64,000 bases of DNA from Buddleja alternifolia (Eukaryota; Streptophyta; Magnoliopsida; Lamiales; Scrophulariaceae). The stretch is taken from assembly GCA_019426215.1 (NCBI GenBank), contig CM033399.1, positions 26,359,022 through 26,423,021 of the forward strand. The letters are read 5' to 3'. The notes beneath the pieces are model-generated. The model made no database searches. It was given only the letters and a program-made list of their open reading frames with translations, and was not told the DNA's origin. The position numbers were made by a program, and so were the translations under genes. Positions 23,210 through 33,740 of this stretch are shown here, piece after piece (within the stretch, counting starts at the first letter, position 1; every line of letters begins with the position of its first letter).

Positions 23210-23805
23210 TCAAGTATAAAATCTTCTCAAGTTATCAACATGCCATGGACGGGGTAAATCTTTTTCTTGAAGATCTTGAAATCTGTATGTCATCCCCTTC
23301 GTTATCTTTGTAATCTTATACGGACCATCCCAATTAGCTTCCATTTTTTTTTTTACATGTTTTGAGATCTCCACCCTTTTTAGCACCAAATCTCCCACTT
23401 GAAAGGACCTCGTTCTCACCTTTTTACTGTATGTTCTTGCCATGGTACTTTTCTGTCTCAATAAGCTTGCATATGTTTGTTCTCTTACTTCATCAATAAC
23501 ATCCAATTCAAATTCCCGATTACTCTGATTATCTTCCGAGTTGTAGTTCAATACCCTATGAGTCATCATACCAATCTCCGCTATGATGACAGCCTCGGAT
23601 CCATAGACGAGAGACAAAACGGGGTTTCCCCGGTAGATGATCTAGGAGTCATGCGATATGCCCAAAGGACTCCAGGAAACTCGTCTGCCCATACGGACCT
23701 CATACCATCGAGTTGATGTATTTCATTAGAGTGCAATTGACATTGTTTGCATCACCTTACGAATTCTTGTGCGTCCTTCACGAGCGTTGGCCAAAAGTAT
23801 CCTTG
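23210..23805 (-). pseudogene. Integrase remnant of the Tat element, catalytic core deleted
   Basis: After the HHCC zinc region (GYFWPTLVKDAQEFVR, stop, CKQCQLH) the sequence jumps within a few codons to the far end of the core (WADEFPGVLWAYRMTPRSS, TGETPF). The C-terminal domain then follows intact (23617-23210; GDLVLKRVEISKH, NWDGPYKITKI, WHVDNLRRFYT). Roughly 130-150 residues normally lying between, with the three catalytic acids of the D,D-35-E triad, are absent. The remnant could not catalyse strand transfer. Confidence 0.75.
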
Positions 23806-25387
23806 TCATGTGATTTTTTGAGCTAGTGATCGTCCGGCCGAGTGATTTCCACAACTCTCTTCATGTATTTCTCTTAAAACATATTCTGCCTCGATCGGGG
23901 TAAGGCAACAAAGCAAAGGTCCATCACTTGACCTCTTGTACAACTCATCATTCAGGATAGTGAAACGAGCAACTCTACCACATAATCTATGAGCCTCAAG
24001 TTCATCCCCTGGTAGAGTTCCTTGTAATAGGTATTCTACTATTGGCCTTTTCCAACTCGTCTCTTCATCTAGAGGCGTGACCAGAGCTTGGGGTTCTAGT
24101 TCTGAATGCTCAGAGACAAGTAACGACACCGGACGACTCGTTGATCCAACAATCTGATTTGCAAACTTTGATAGGGCATCTGCTCTTTGATTTTCATCTC
24201 TCGGTATTTGACACAACTCAATCTTCTCAAACTCCATCATCAATTGTTTCATTTTTTGCAAATATTTCACCATGGTTTTTTCTTTTGCCTCATAGGTTCC
24301 CGAAACTTGTCGTGCTACTAATTGTGAATCAGTGAATATTTTCACATTCCTTATTTCCAGGGTCTTCGCTATCTTCAACCCCGCAATTAATGCTTCAGAC
24401 TCTACCTTGTTATTTGTTATGTCTAAGTCCAGTTTAGGGATGGCAACGGGACGGGTTGAGCAGGACTCATTTCCCGTCCCGTTAAAAAAAATTTGGACCC
24501 GGCTGATTTTTTTTTTAAAAAAAAAAACTTTTTTTTTCTTCTTTTTCTTCTTCTTCTTCCCTACTGCTTTTTCTTCCTTTTTCTTTTTATTCTTCTTCTT
24601 CTTCTTCTTCTTCTTCTACACCAACAAACATGACCTACAAAACAAAAAACAGTTGAAACATCCAACATAAATTAATTAATTTTACAGTAAACCGATAATT
24701 AAAATAAAAGTCACATAATTTCATCATGTCCATTTATATATATATGTCCATCTACCAAAAAGAAATAGAAAAATAGAGAATAAAGTATTAGGGTTTGGTT
24801 GATATAATTATTATTATATATATAAAATTAAAAAATATATATTATACTACCGGGACGGGTCCGGGTCCGGGACGGGAAATCGACTAGACTCATTTCCCGT
24901 CCCGGACCCGGCCGGGTCTTGAATTTCGATTCCCGGACCCGGACTCGGTCCCATTTTCTTGGACTCATTCCCGTCCCATTAGGGACGGGTTCGGGACGGG
25001 TACTCGTTAGACCCGGTCCCATTGCCATCCCTAGTCTAGTTTGATTGCAAACTCCAAGTCATTCCCTTCAGGAAAGTGAAACCATACTCGTCTCGTCATT
25101 GAAGACCCGTCCACATGTAAGGACCACGGGAATGTATCTGTAAATGAAATCGAGGCAACCACATTCGGGTTTAATGTTATCTCCACCAGGAAATCTGCCA
25201 TCCATTGGGCCTTCGTCAAAGTACGACTCTTGTATTCTATACTGAACTCTCCTAACTCGATGGCCCATTTTATAAGTCTTCTTGACACATCAGGTTTGGC
25301 AAGTACTTGCTTCAAAGGTTGATCTGTTAATACAATTATATGATGAGACTGAAAGTATGGTTTGAATTTTCTAGCTGCAGTCATTAG
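23806..25387 (-). pseudogene. RNase H end and second RNase H of the Tat element, split by a MITE
   Basis: From 25387 downward the first RNase H ends with FKPYFQSHHIIVLTDQPLKQ and KWAIELGEFSIEYKSR. A linker (WMADFLVE) follows, then the extra RNase H: SLHVDGSS, the acid in VESEALIAGLKIAK, FTDSQLVARQVSG, and RDENQRADALSKFA. The MITE at 24435-25033 interrupts it between EFAIKLD and the VESEALIAGL block. The frame then runs into the zinc-binding start of integrase (EIHEESCGNHSAGRSLAQKI), ending at 23806. The second RNase H supports assignment to the Tat clade. Confidence 0.8.
24435..25033. mobile_element. hAT-type MITE, TAGGGATGGCAA family, inside the Tat RNase H
   Basis: Terminal inverted repeats TAGGGATGGCAACGGGACGG (24435 on) and CCCGGTCCCATTGCCATCCC-TA (to 25033) are flanked by 8-bp duplications, GTCCAGTT (24427-24434) and GTCTAGTT (25034-25041), with one mismatch. 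The 8-bp target site and terminus type indicate the hAT superfamily. The interior has a long TTC/T-rich tract (24517-24615) and no coding sequence. It splits the second RNase H of the host element. Confidence 0.85.
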
Positions 25388-25963
25388 TGTTGGGCAATTG
25401 TGTGGAGTCGGATCAAAATAGGTTGGAAAATGAGCTAAGATAGAGCCGAAAAAGTGTGGGGTTAGACCGGAATCACAAAAGAACAAAAAAGAGGCAAAAA
25501 TTGAAGAAATGGGGGCGCCACAGGCTGATGGCGGCGCAATGGCAGTGCCGCGGGCAGAAAGATGGCGCCCAGGCGCCACCGTATGGTGTCTGGGAGCGGA
25601 CAACAGCGCTGGAGAAGCATTTTTTGACTGTTTTTCATGGCTTATGTATTTTTGGCATATTTCTTGAGTCCTATTTTGATGAGGATTGTTTCCTTAAGTC
25701 TTAGGGTTGATTAAGGATTGTTTTTCCTAAATCTATTAGGGTTTTAACTTCACTTTTGTCTATTTAAATAGCATAGAACTTATCTTGTAATTATAATCGA
25801 ATCACTTTGAGAGAGTTGAAATAAAGATCTAATTGGAGGTGATTTTTTTCCCTTGATTGGGTTTCCACCATAAAATTCTTTGTCTTCTTTATTGCTTTTG
25901 TTTTCCCATATTTTCTTATATTTTCCGTTGTTATTTCACCATTGAGAGTCTTGATTCCTAATA
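25388..25963 (+). repeat. 5' LTR of the non-autonomous Copia element
   Basis: 576 bp. It is nearly identical to the 3' LTR except for a GC-rich stretch near 25510-25590 that is about 45 bases longer here. The last bases AATA should be AACA by comparison with the other copy. Confidence 0.9.
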
Positions 25964-26072
25964 ACTGGCATCAGAGCCTAAGGTTTTGAGTTTTAGGAGA
26001 CGTCTTAGAACTAGATCTGAGGGTAAACACGAAAGCTTAGATTAGCTATGAGTTTTTTATCGAGTGGGAGCT

Positions 26073-26834
26073 ATGGCTGGTCATGAGGGAAAATTTAAGA
26101 TAGATAGGTTCGATGGTAGGGATTTTGGGTTTTGGAAGATGCAGATAGAGGATTATTTGTATCAGAAAAGGCTACACAAACCATTGAAGGGAAAGAAGCC
26201 GACGAAGATGACGGATGAAGATTGGGCATTGCTAGATCGCCAAGCTCTGGGTGTGATTCGTTTTACGCTGGCGAGGAATGTTGCTTTCAACATCATCAAA
26301 GAGAAGACTACCTCGGGTCTAATGGAAGCGCTATCAAATACGTACGAGAAGCCATCCACCTCAAACAAGGTATATTTGATGCATAGATTATTTAATTTGA
26401 GGACGGGTGAAGGTTGATCTGTGACGGATCACACCAACGAGTTTAACATGATTTTAACTCAATTGAGTTCGATAGAAATCACGTTCGATGATGAGATCCA
26501 AGCTTTGATCCTACTTTCATCCTTGCCTGAGAGTTGGAGTGTAATTGTGATTGCGGTAAGTAGTTCTTCCAGGGATAAAACTTTGAAACTTCAAGAAATC
26601 CGGGATATGATTCTGAGCGAGGACATTCGTAGGAAAGAATCTGGGGAAATTATGGCAGGAGCCTTGAGTGTCCGAGGAAGAAATAGTCAGCGGAAAAAAT
26701 GCAAGGAAGAAGTGGAATGCTTTAATTGCGGGGAATACGAGCACTACCAAAACAAGTGCAAGGAGCCGAAGACAGATAGGAAGAAGCAAGATAAGGGATC
26801 CTCGAGTACCGTGACGGAGGATCATGGTGATGCC
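26073..26834 (+). pseudogene. Copia gag with zinc knuckle
   Basis: The start ATG at 26073 follows the primer-binding site by about 95 bases. The UBN2-type gag contains KFKIDRFDGRDFGFWKMQIE and LMEALSNTYEKPSTSNKVYL. A TGA at 26418-26420 interrupts the frame where the family has a sense codon. It then continues with SSLPESWSVIVIAV and a CCHC zinc knuckle CFNCGEYEHYQNKC. At 26834 the frame is cut by the inserted DNA element. Gag would package RNA. One stop and one insertion inactivate this copy. Confidence 0.8.
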
Positions 26835-27658
26835 AAGGTATTAAATTTCGGTATCGGTATCGATATCGGGGTAGTGAATTTACAGAAATTTCGAGGATAT
26901 TCAAAATTTCGATATCGATTTTAAAGAAATCATGGATATTTATAGAAATATTTGGAAATTTGCAACGAAACTTTGTGTAACTTTAAATATCATAATTATG
27001 CATCTTTTACATAAATAATATTGTATATATAATGTATGTATAGTGAATTTTGTTAAGTAGTATGATTAAAATCTATGGCGAAAAATATAAAATAAATATG
27101 ATTTGAGAGTAAAGTAATAATCAAATCTCCTAGGAACTTCATTAAAACAAAATACCACAATTTTAGTACAAATCATCATTTAAAACCACATTGAGTTTCT
27201 CGGGGGATCGAAATCACTATCATTGGTCTCTCTTCTCCCACCATTTTCGTACTGCATGTACAAATTATTAGTCAAATGTTGACAGTATTCATCTCATGAC
27301 ATTGAATGTTGGTAGTACTGCATATAATGATGGTAATATAAAGATCACACTTTCCAAAATGAATGTATAGTACATGCAGTAGGGGAAAGAATACAAAATT
27401 TTGAAATTTTTTGAGTATGGTCGATATTTCGGGAACTTCGGGATATTTCGGTGGATATTTGACAAAGTATTTTTTATTAAAAATTCAAGATTTCGGGATA
27501 TTTTGGAAATATCGGTAAATATCGGGAAATATTGAAAATATTGGGAAATTTCGATAGATATTCTGTAAAATTGGATCGAAAGTGAGATTTCGCTTCGAGA
27601 CCCCCGGAAATCTGAAATTTCGGTCGATATTTCGAGATATCGATGGATATTTAAGACC
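26835..27658. mobile_element. DNA element, AAATATCGATATTTCG-rich, possibly Mutator-like
   Basis: It is flanked by ATGGTGATGC (26824-26833) and ATGGGTGATGC (27659-27669), a duplication of about 10-11 bp with one indel, which is the Mutator size class. The ends GGTATTAAATTTCGGTATCG and CGATGGATATTTAAGACC are imperfect inverted repeats. The interior is full of TCGATATTTCGGG-like words and has no coding capacity. Removing it and one duplication rejoins gag with the protease frame. Confidence 0.6.
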
Positions 27659-27661
27659 ATG

Positions 27662-28123
27662 GGTGATGCTTTGGTTTGTTGTATCGAGGATCCAAGGGGT
27701 ACTTGGATTTTGGACTCAGGTGCATCCTATCACTCTACATCGGGGGAAAGAATGTTGGCCAACTATGTTTCCGGTGAGGTTGGAAAGGTTAATCTAGGAG
27801 GAGACGAAACCTTGAACACAGTAGGGAAGGGTGATGTTGACATCGAGGATGCCAATGGAGTAAGACTCAAGTTGAGTGAGGTGAGACATGTTTCGGGTCT
27901 TAGGAGGAATCTTATATCCGTGGGCCAGTTAGACCGAGAGGGATATACCACTGTATTCAGTGGTGGATCTTGGGTGATCACCAAAGAGAATAGGGTAGTG
28001 GCAAGTGGTTCGAGAAAAGGAACATTGTACACGTTGGAAAAGAAGAGAGAGTTCATCAAGTGGGGGTCACTTGAGCCAGACGAATTGATGGGGCATGGAG
28101 ATGCCTCGATTGATCTCCATTGA
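27662..28123 (+). pseudogene. Copia protease region, truncated
   Basis: The Copia protease core is readable as GTWILDSGASYHST, followed by LSEVRHVSGLRRNLISVGQL and the KGTLYTLE block that normally leads into the integrase zinc domain. The frame ends at 28123, before any integrase. The last codons (LMGHGDASIDLH) do not belong to the family pattern, which marks the deletion joint. Confidence 0.8.
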
Positions 28124-28237
28124 TTTTGGAGATGTTCCAACTAGATCGGGATTTTTTCACTTAGGAGAAAGTGAAAAATGGTTGTTTGTTTCGAGTTTGA
28201 GTTTGGGCTATTTTTGATCAGTCTCCAAGTGGGAGAT

Positions 28238-28768
28238 TGTTGGGCAATTGTGTGGAGTCGGATCAAAATAGGTTGGAAAAGGAGCCAAGAAGGGTCAGGA
28301 TTAGACCGGGATAGAAAAGGAACAAAAATGAGGCAAAAAATTGAAGCAAGAGGGCGCCACAAGCTGATGGCAGTGCTGCCGGCAGAAAGATGGCGTCTGG
28401 GCACGGACAACAGCGTTGGAGACACATTTTTTACTATTTTTCATGGCTTATGTATTTTTGGCATGTTTCTTGAGTCTTATTTTGATGAGGATTGTTTCCT
28501 TAAGTCTTAGGGTTGATTTAGGATTGTTTTTCCTAAATCTATTAGGGTTTTAACTTCACTTTTGTCTATTTAAATAGCATAGAACTCATCATGTAATTAT
28601 AATCGAATCACTTTGAGAGAGTTGAAATAAAGATCTAGTTGGGGGTGGTTTTTTCCCTTGATTGGGTTTCCACCATAAAATTCTTTGTCTTCTTTATTGC
28701 TTTTGTTTTCCCATATTTTCTTATATTTTCTGTTGTTATTTCACCATTGAGAGCCTTGATTCCTAACA
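28238..28768 (+). repeat. 3' LTR of the non-autonomous Copia element
   Basis: 531 bp, directly preceded by the purine tract. The central GC-rich part is shorter than in the 5' LTR. Confidence 0.9.
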
Positions 28769-28773
28769 ATTAG

Positions 28774-29982
28774 CATAAGTGCCCATTTTTCAATTTCTAA
28801 ATAATTGCATCAGCTTGCTGACATAATACACAGGGCGATGGTTGCCCTCCACTTCCCATAAGAGTACATCACTTAGAGCCACTAGCGAAATTGCCAAGTA
28901 TAATATCAATGGTTCTCCCAACACTAGTTTTGTCAACAGAGGTGGAAACAACAAGTAAGTCTTTAATTCATTAAAAGCATCCTCACACTCATTCATCCAT
29001 TCGAAGCATTTTACATTCCTTAAAGTTTTGAAAAAGTGCAAGCCCTTATCTGCCGAACGAGAGATGAAACGATTTGAACTCTCCATTCTTCCTGTTAATT
29101 TCTGCACATCTTTCACACTCGTTGGGGATTATGTGTTCAAAATTGCCTCAATTTTTTTGGGATTAGCTTCGATTCCTTGTTGGGTAACCATGTATCCTAG
29201 AAACTTCCCACCTCGTACACCAAAGGTACACTTGTGTGGGTTTAATTTCATGCCATACTCTCTCATAATTGCAAACGACTTCTTAAGATGTGCCAAATGG
29301 TCGTCCTCGTTTACACTTTTTACAGGCATGTCATCTACATATACTTCCATCATTTTCCCTATCTCATCTTCAAACATCATATTAACGAGTCTTTGGTAAG
29401 TTGCCCCCGAGTTTCTCAAGCCGAAAGGCATGACATTGTAACAATAGACTCCTCTCGCAGTAACGAACGCAGTCTTCTCTCAATCCTCTTCTGCTATCAT
29501 TATTTGATTAAAACCTTGATAGGCATCCATGATGCTCAGAAGAGCACAACCTGCAGTAGAGTTTACAAGTAAGTCTATACGAGGCAAGGGATAGGGGTCA
29601 CAAGGACAAACTTTATTCAAACAAGTGAAATCAGTACACATTCGCCATTTTCCTTCCGTTTTGGGTACAAGGACTACATTAGCGAGCCGATCTGTGAATT
29701 GGATCTCGTTTACATATCCTACATCTAGGAGTTTTTTTACTTCTTCTTCAAAAAACTCCTTCTTTTCTGCCTCACGGGTCGTGCCTCCAGGTCAACATTG
29801 AGTCGATGAACGATGACAGTAGGGTCGATACCTTTGAAATCAACAGGTTTCCATGTGAACATATTAGAGTTCTCCCTCAAAAAACTAACCAGCTTCGTTT
29901 CTACCTCCGGATCCATCTCTCCTCCAATTTGTGTCGTTTTGTCCAGGTTTCTTGGTATAAGTTCAATTGACTTGTGGACCAA
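28774..29982 (-). pseudogene. Reverse transcriptase and first RNase H of the Tat element
   Basis: The pre-RT linker (29982-29737; FTWKPVDFKGIDPTVIVHRL) is followed by a degraded gap. The RT palm then has MPFGLRNSGATYQRLVNMMF and the catalytic YVDD at 29330-29341, then GVRGGKFLGYMVTQQGIEANP. The connection region (29116-28790) includes LTGRMESSNRFISRSADKG and the start of RNase H (PLILYLAISLVALSDVLLWE). Stops near 29128 and 28789 break the frame. At 28773 the coding sequence is cut by the Copia insertion and continues at 25387. Confidence 0.8.
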
Positions 29983-30093
29983 AGGTTCGACTCATGCATC
30001 AATTCGTTTTTGTCTTTTATCCGAGCCCTCAATCAGAGTTCTTGCTTCTTTATCCAACACCTCGATTCTACTAACTTCACACTTCCTCTTCTT

Positions 30094-30720
30094 TCATGAG
30101 TTCACTTTTAACGAAGTTGTATAGCACTGCCGAGCCTCCAGTTGGTTTCCACGCACCTCACCAATACCATTGTTTGTTTTAAACTTCATCTTCAAGTGTG
30201 GAGTTGAGACAATGACTCTGAAAGTATTCAACATGGGTCGCCCCACAATCATATTATACGCAAAGGGTATGTCCACGACCAAAAAGGTGATTCGGTTCGT
30301 CTTGGACTTCGATCCAGCCCCCAATGGCACATCTAGCTCGATCGACCCCTTAGGCATAATCGAAGATCCTATGAAACCCACCAAAGGAGTGCTTACACTT
30401 CGCAACCGAGTACCATCCAGTTCCATTTTCTTCAAAACATCCCAGAAGATGATATCTGCGGAACTCCCTGTATCAACCAAAACCTTATGCACCACAAAAT
30501 TGGTCACATCCATTGAAATCACCATAGGGTCATTATGAGGACCGTTCATTCCATCATAATCACTGTCATCAAAGCTAATCACTTCGTTCCTCAGACTCGA
30601 TCCTTTAGTAAGCGAAAGAATCCAACCAGGCTCGCCGCGGTAATAGCTCGAGTGACTCTCTCTTGCATACCTTTTCCTTGCGTTCGAGGAGTCCCCATCA
30701 GTAGGCCCCCCTGCTATCAT
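30094..30720 (-). pseudogene. Aspartic protease region of the Tat polyprotein
   Basis: The retropepsin active site is readable as LVDTGSSADIIF, followed by the usual AYNMIVGRPMLNTFRVIVSTPHLKMKF block that ends this domain in plant gypsy elements. It would cleave the Gag-Pol polyprotein. The frame is open for 208 residues, so this is one of the better preserved parts. It continues toward RT after a stop at 30094. Confidence 0.8.
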
Positions 30721-30729
30721 GTGTATCTC

Positions 30730-32223
30730 TCAGCAAGTGCTCTCTTTAAGCTCGCTATGCGCCTCTCTTCTTTGCTCGTTATTACGAGGGCCGTCATTAC
30801 GGCGATAATCATTATCCCTCTCATGATTATGAGGACCATCATTACGGTGATAGTCATCATTTCTCTCATAATTACGAGGACCGTCATTACGGCGATAGTC
30901 GTAGCGCTCGTTATATATAGGATTGCCTCTTGGGAGTTCATAATCAGAACGATAATTATCATTTTTGTGATATTCATTTCGGGGCTGCTCGTAATTATAA
31001 GTCTGACGATCCCTCTCATTAGGTCGTTCATGGGATCGTTCACGTGATCGACTGCATGGCCTTTCAATTTGAGTCGTGCGGTTGGCCTTCGGGGCTCTTA
31101 CATCTGCCAAGGTTTGATCAATAAAATCATTCAACACTCCCGACTTGATAAGTCGTTCGATTTCATCTTTCAGCTGAAAGCATTCTTCGGTATCATGCCC
31201 ATGATCCTTATGAAACTCACAGTATTTGTGCATATTCATTTTTGGACCACTTTTTAGTGGTTTAGGCCTTTGGAATTGATTCGTCCGTAATGCAGCTACC
31301 AGAACCCTGGTACGAGTTGAATTGAGTGGGGTATAGTGTTCAAATTTTGGTCTACGGGATCGATCATGATCTCTTCGTGACCTCGTTCCCTCGTAACGTT
31401 CAGTATCATTTTTTTTACGACCCTTGGGTCGTTCAAGGTTTGTACATTTTTTGACTTTCAAATTTATATTAACTATTTCCTCATAAGTTCATCATTAAAA
31501 TTACCCTTTTTTAAGTCTCATCAAGAGTACATCAGTTCGTTACTCTGACTGGAAGCAATGTATAAATTCGGGTTCCAGACTCATGAACCAGTCTTGCGCC
31601 CGACCCACGAGGGTAGTGGTAAAAATTCTTGCATTGATTGCATCGGTTTGTCCCTGCAAAGACATCAATAATTCATAAGATATAATATGGGGTCTCGGGT
31701 CACCCGTCCCATCAAATTTTACAAAGTCTGGCATCCGAAAGAGACTATTCGGGACTTCTTTCATAATCTGCACCACAAAAGGAGAATTATGAGCTATCAG
31801 AATGGTAGTTGGCCTCGTCTGCACAGGAGTCGCAACCCTTTCCACCCTCGTGTGCCTATCTTCTTCATAATGAACTGCCCGAGTCTTTCTTCTCTCCTCT
31901 ACATGCTCACGATGAATACTCACCACATTGTCATCTCCTAATGATTATCCTTGCTGCTCTCCTCCTCGATCGTCATCTCTGCGAAACAGACTTCATCTTG
32001 CCAGGGGGTCCGAACATGGCTCTCCCAAATTAGGCGTTGTTGGAGTACGCAGAAGATATTTCTGCATCTCCTTCTTCACATACCCCTTCATCCTCCTGTC
32101 TAATTCTTCTCTTGTCATTGTTACAACTGCACTCGTTCCTCCCTCCACATGTGCATCACCAACTCCTTGATCCAACTCTTCCTCATTCCGAACTAAACGA
32201 GTCTTCACACTAGTAGCCTCCAT
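30730..32223 (-). pseudogene. gag of the Tat element
   Basis: The probable start ATG is at 32223 (MEATSVKTRLVR). A Glu/Arg-rich N-terminal part (32223-31993) is followed in another frame by the capsid region with PDFVKFDGTGDPRPHIISYE and GRAQDWFMSLEP (31926-31540). The nucleocapsid-like region (31461-30730) contains CEFHKDHGHDTEECFQLK, the degenerate zinc motif of Tat-type gag, then LIKSGVLNDFI. The tail is an unusual Arg/Asn/Asp/Tyr-rich tandem peptide (30770-30910). Gag would coat the genomic RNA in virus-like particles in the cytoplasm. Frame changes near 31990 and 31500 break it. Confidence 0.8.
30770..30910 (-). repeat. Tandem 48-bp minisatellite in gag
   Basis: Three successive copies of a unit of about 48 bases encode peptides of the form YRRNDGPRNYERNDD, YHRNDGPHNHERDND and YRRNDGPRNNEQ on the minus strand. 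The units differ by a few substitutions and keep the reading frame. Confidence 0.8.
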
Positions 32224-32256
32224 CCTGAATAACAAGTCTCAACAACTTCAAAGTAA

Positions 32257-32277
32257 GTTCCCACAGACGGCGTCAAC
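32257..32277 (-). promoter_or_regulatory. Primer-binding site of the Tat element
   Basis: Directly inside the 5' LTR the minus strand reads GTTGACGCCGTCTGTGGGAA, close to the GGCGCCGTCTGTGGGAA sequence usual at this position in plant gypsy elements. The A in GACGCC departs from the usual GGCGCC. Confidence 0.7.
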
Positions 32278-32814
32278 TGATCTAACCCAAATCTGGGGAC
32301 TCGGATCTTTCAGTTGGAATGACCCGAACTGCTCTATGAGTATAATGATGAATATTTATGGCTACACTCAATAATGATTAAGCTACCTACGTACCTAATT
32401 AGGATCAAGTCAATGTAGTTCTATATTAAATATGGTATACAGGGTCGTACTCGTGAACGATTCTAGTCTCCAAATTTATAAGTATATAGGTACGTACTTC
32501 TCAGTCTATAGACTCACTACTATGGAGATACGAGGCCAAAACTAGAGAGAATATTTTCCAAAGTCCAACCCTCAATAAATGCTCTGAGGTGTTATTTATA
32601 GTTTCCACCCTATACTAGTGGTTGGTGGGCATGTATAGGATGTCAACCGGTGGCACTCTAGGACGGTCGGATCTTACAAGTTGTAGGGTTGGGTCAATGA
32701 ACGAGCTGACCCATTATTGTTACTCTAGCGCGAATCTTCAGCCCAGAGTCACGTTTTGGGCCTAGGACCTTTGTTTTCATACTATGGGCCCGAGGACTGT
32801 AATTTGGTATATCA
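32278..32814 (-). repeat. 5' LTR of the Tat element
   Basis: 537 bp, partner of the LTR at 19322-19871 with substitutions and small indels. It is the 5' LTR because gag reads away from it on the minus strand and the primer-binding site abuts it at 32277. Confidence 0.9.
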
Positions 32815-32819
32815 AATAT

Positions 32820-33740
32820 CATAGTTGATTTGTTTCTCAATCAAATGCCTCGTCCATGATTATCATTTTCCACGTAATATTTATGCTCTCCTATCCAAGT
32901 TTTTGACTTTTGACATTTATGCTCTCCTATCCAAGTTTTTTACTTTTGACAGGCTACAAATAAGTACAACAATGTGATAACCAATTCTCATGTGGTCGAA
33001 GGTTTTTCGTAAGATTTTCATTTTTGTGGGTCTGTACTAACAAATTTATTTTTCAACGATAGTTATGATTTAATATTAATGATCCCACTATACAATGATG
33101 GTTATGCTAATGTCACATCAGATATAGTTATTTTACTAATATCTTATCCGAGTATAAAGCATTTCGCACTTTCAAAATGGCCCGAGTAGGCACTTCCTAC
33201 CCAAGAAAGAAAAATACACACTTCCCACCCTCCAACTCCATTTATTTTGCACCCCAACTCTTTCTCACTCTCTATACATATCCTTATTTAATATATATAT
33301 ATATATATATGTATGTTAATATATATAGATGTGTATATTTATATATTCTTAAAATATCATGATAAAATTATATATATCTTTATATAAATTATTAAATATA
33401 TTAATATTACTATGTGTATATATTAATAAATAAATAAAATAATTTTATATGTGTTTAACAATCAAATACAAAAATTACTCCAAAGTTTCATCTCTAGTGA
33501 AGAAAAGATCAAAATTAACTTTTTCTAAATAAAGCTCCAACAAAAGCTAGATCATCAAACTAACAAAAAAAATAAAATCAACCCGTTAAGGATAAATCTT
33601 GAAAATGGTAAAGTTAGAATTATACAGATTAATTTTGATATTTATCTACTTTTTTACTAAGTAAGGAAGAATTATCGTAATAACAAGAAGAAAGATTACT
33701 GAAAGTTAAATATCTTTCTACACCGAATGCAATTTATATT
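32820..33740. other. Gene-free stretch with a short tandem duplication
   Basis: It begins after the AATAT duplication of the Tat element. A 36-bp unit ATTTATGCTCTCCTATCCAAG... is repeated twice in tandem (32879-32914 and 32915-32950). A TA dinucleotide run lies at 33293-33310. No gene is supported. Confidence 0.5.

Larger units (their letters stand above)
25388..28768 (+). mobile_element. Non-autonomous Copia retrotransposon (gag and protease only)
   Basis: LTRs at 25388-25963 and 28238-28768 start TGTTGGGCAA and end CCTAACA (CCTAATA in the left copy). The 5-bp duplication ATTAG flanks the element (25383-25387 and 28769-28773). The primer-binding site TGGCATCAGAGCC is at 25966-25978, and the purine tract AAGTGGGAGAT ends at 28237. 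The interior holds gag and a short protease region, then goes directly to the purine tract. Integrase, RT and RNase H are absent. An 825-bp DNA element sits between gag and protease. It lies in the opposite orientation to its gypsy host. Confidence 0.88.
19322..32814 (-). mobile_element. Tat-lineage Ty3/gypsy retrotransposon with nested insertions
   Basis: Two LTRs (19322-19871 and 32278-32814) start TGATCTAACC and end GGTATATCA, and 5-bp duplications AATAT lie at 19317-19321 and 32815-32819. On the minus strand the order is 5' LTR, primer-binding site, gag, protease, RT, RNase H, a second RNase H, integrase, a non-coding/antisense region, 3' LTR. The second RNase H after the standard one (VDGSS block) is the hallmark of the Tat clade (Tat, Ogre, Retand). 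A Copia element and a hAT MITE interrupt pol. The region between integrase and 3' LTR carries a divergent gene on the opposite strand. Multiple stops and the integrase deletion make it non-autonomous. Confidence 0.88.

Noticed and set aside
24332..24670. Open frame with a polyphenylalanine run
   Set aside because: Antisense to the second RNase H and passing into the T-rich interior of the MITE.
30535..31047. Plus-strand frame of 170 codons rich in Ile/Thr
   Set aside because: Shadow of the tandem repeats in gag on the minus strand.
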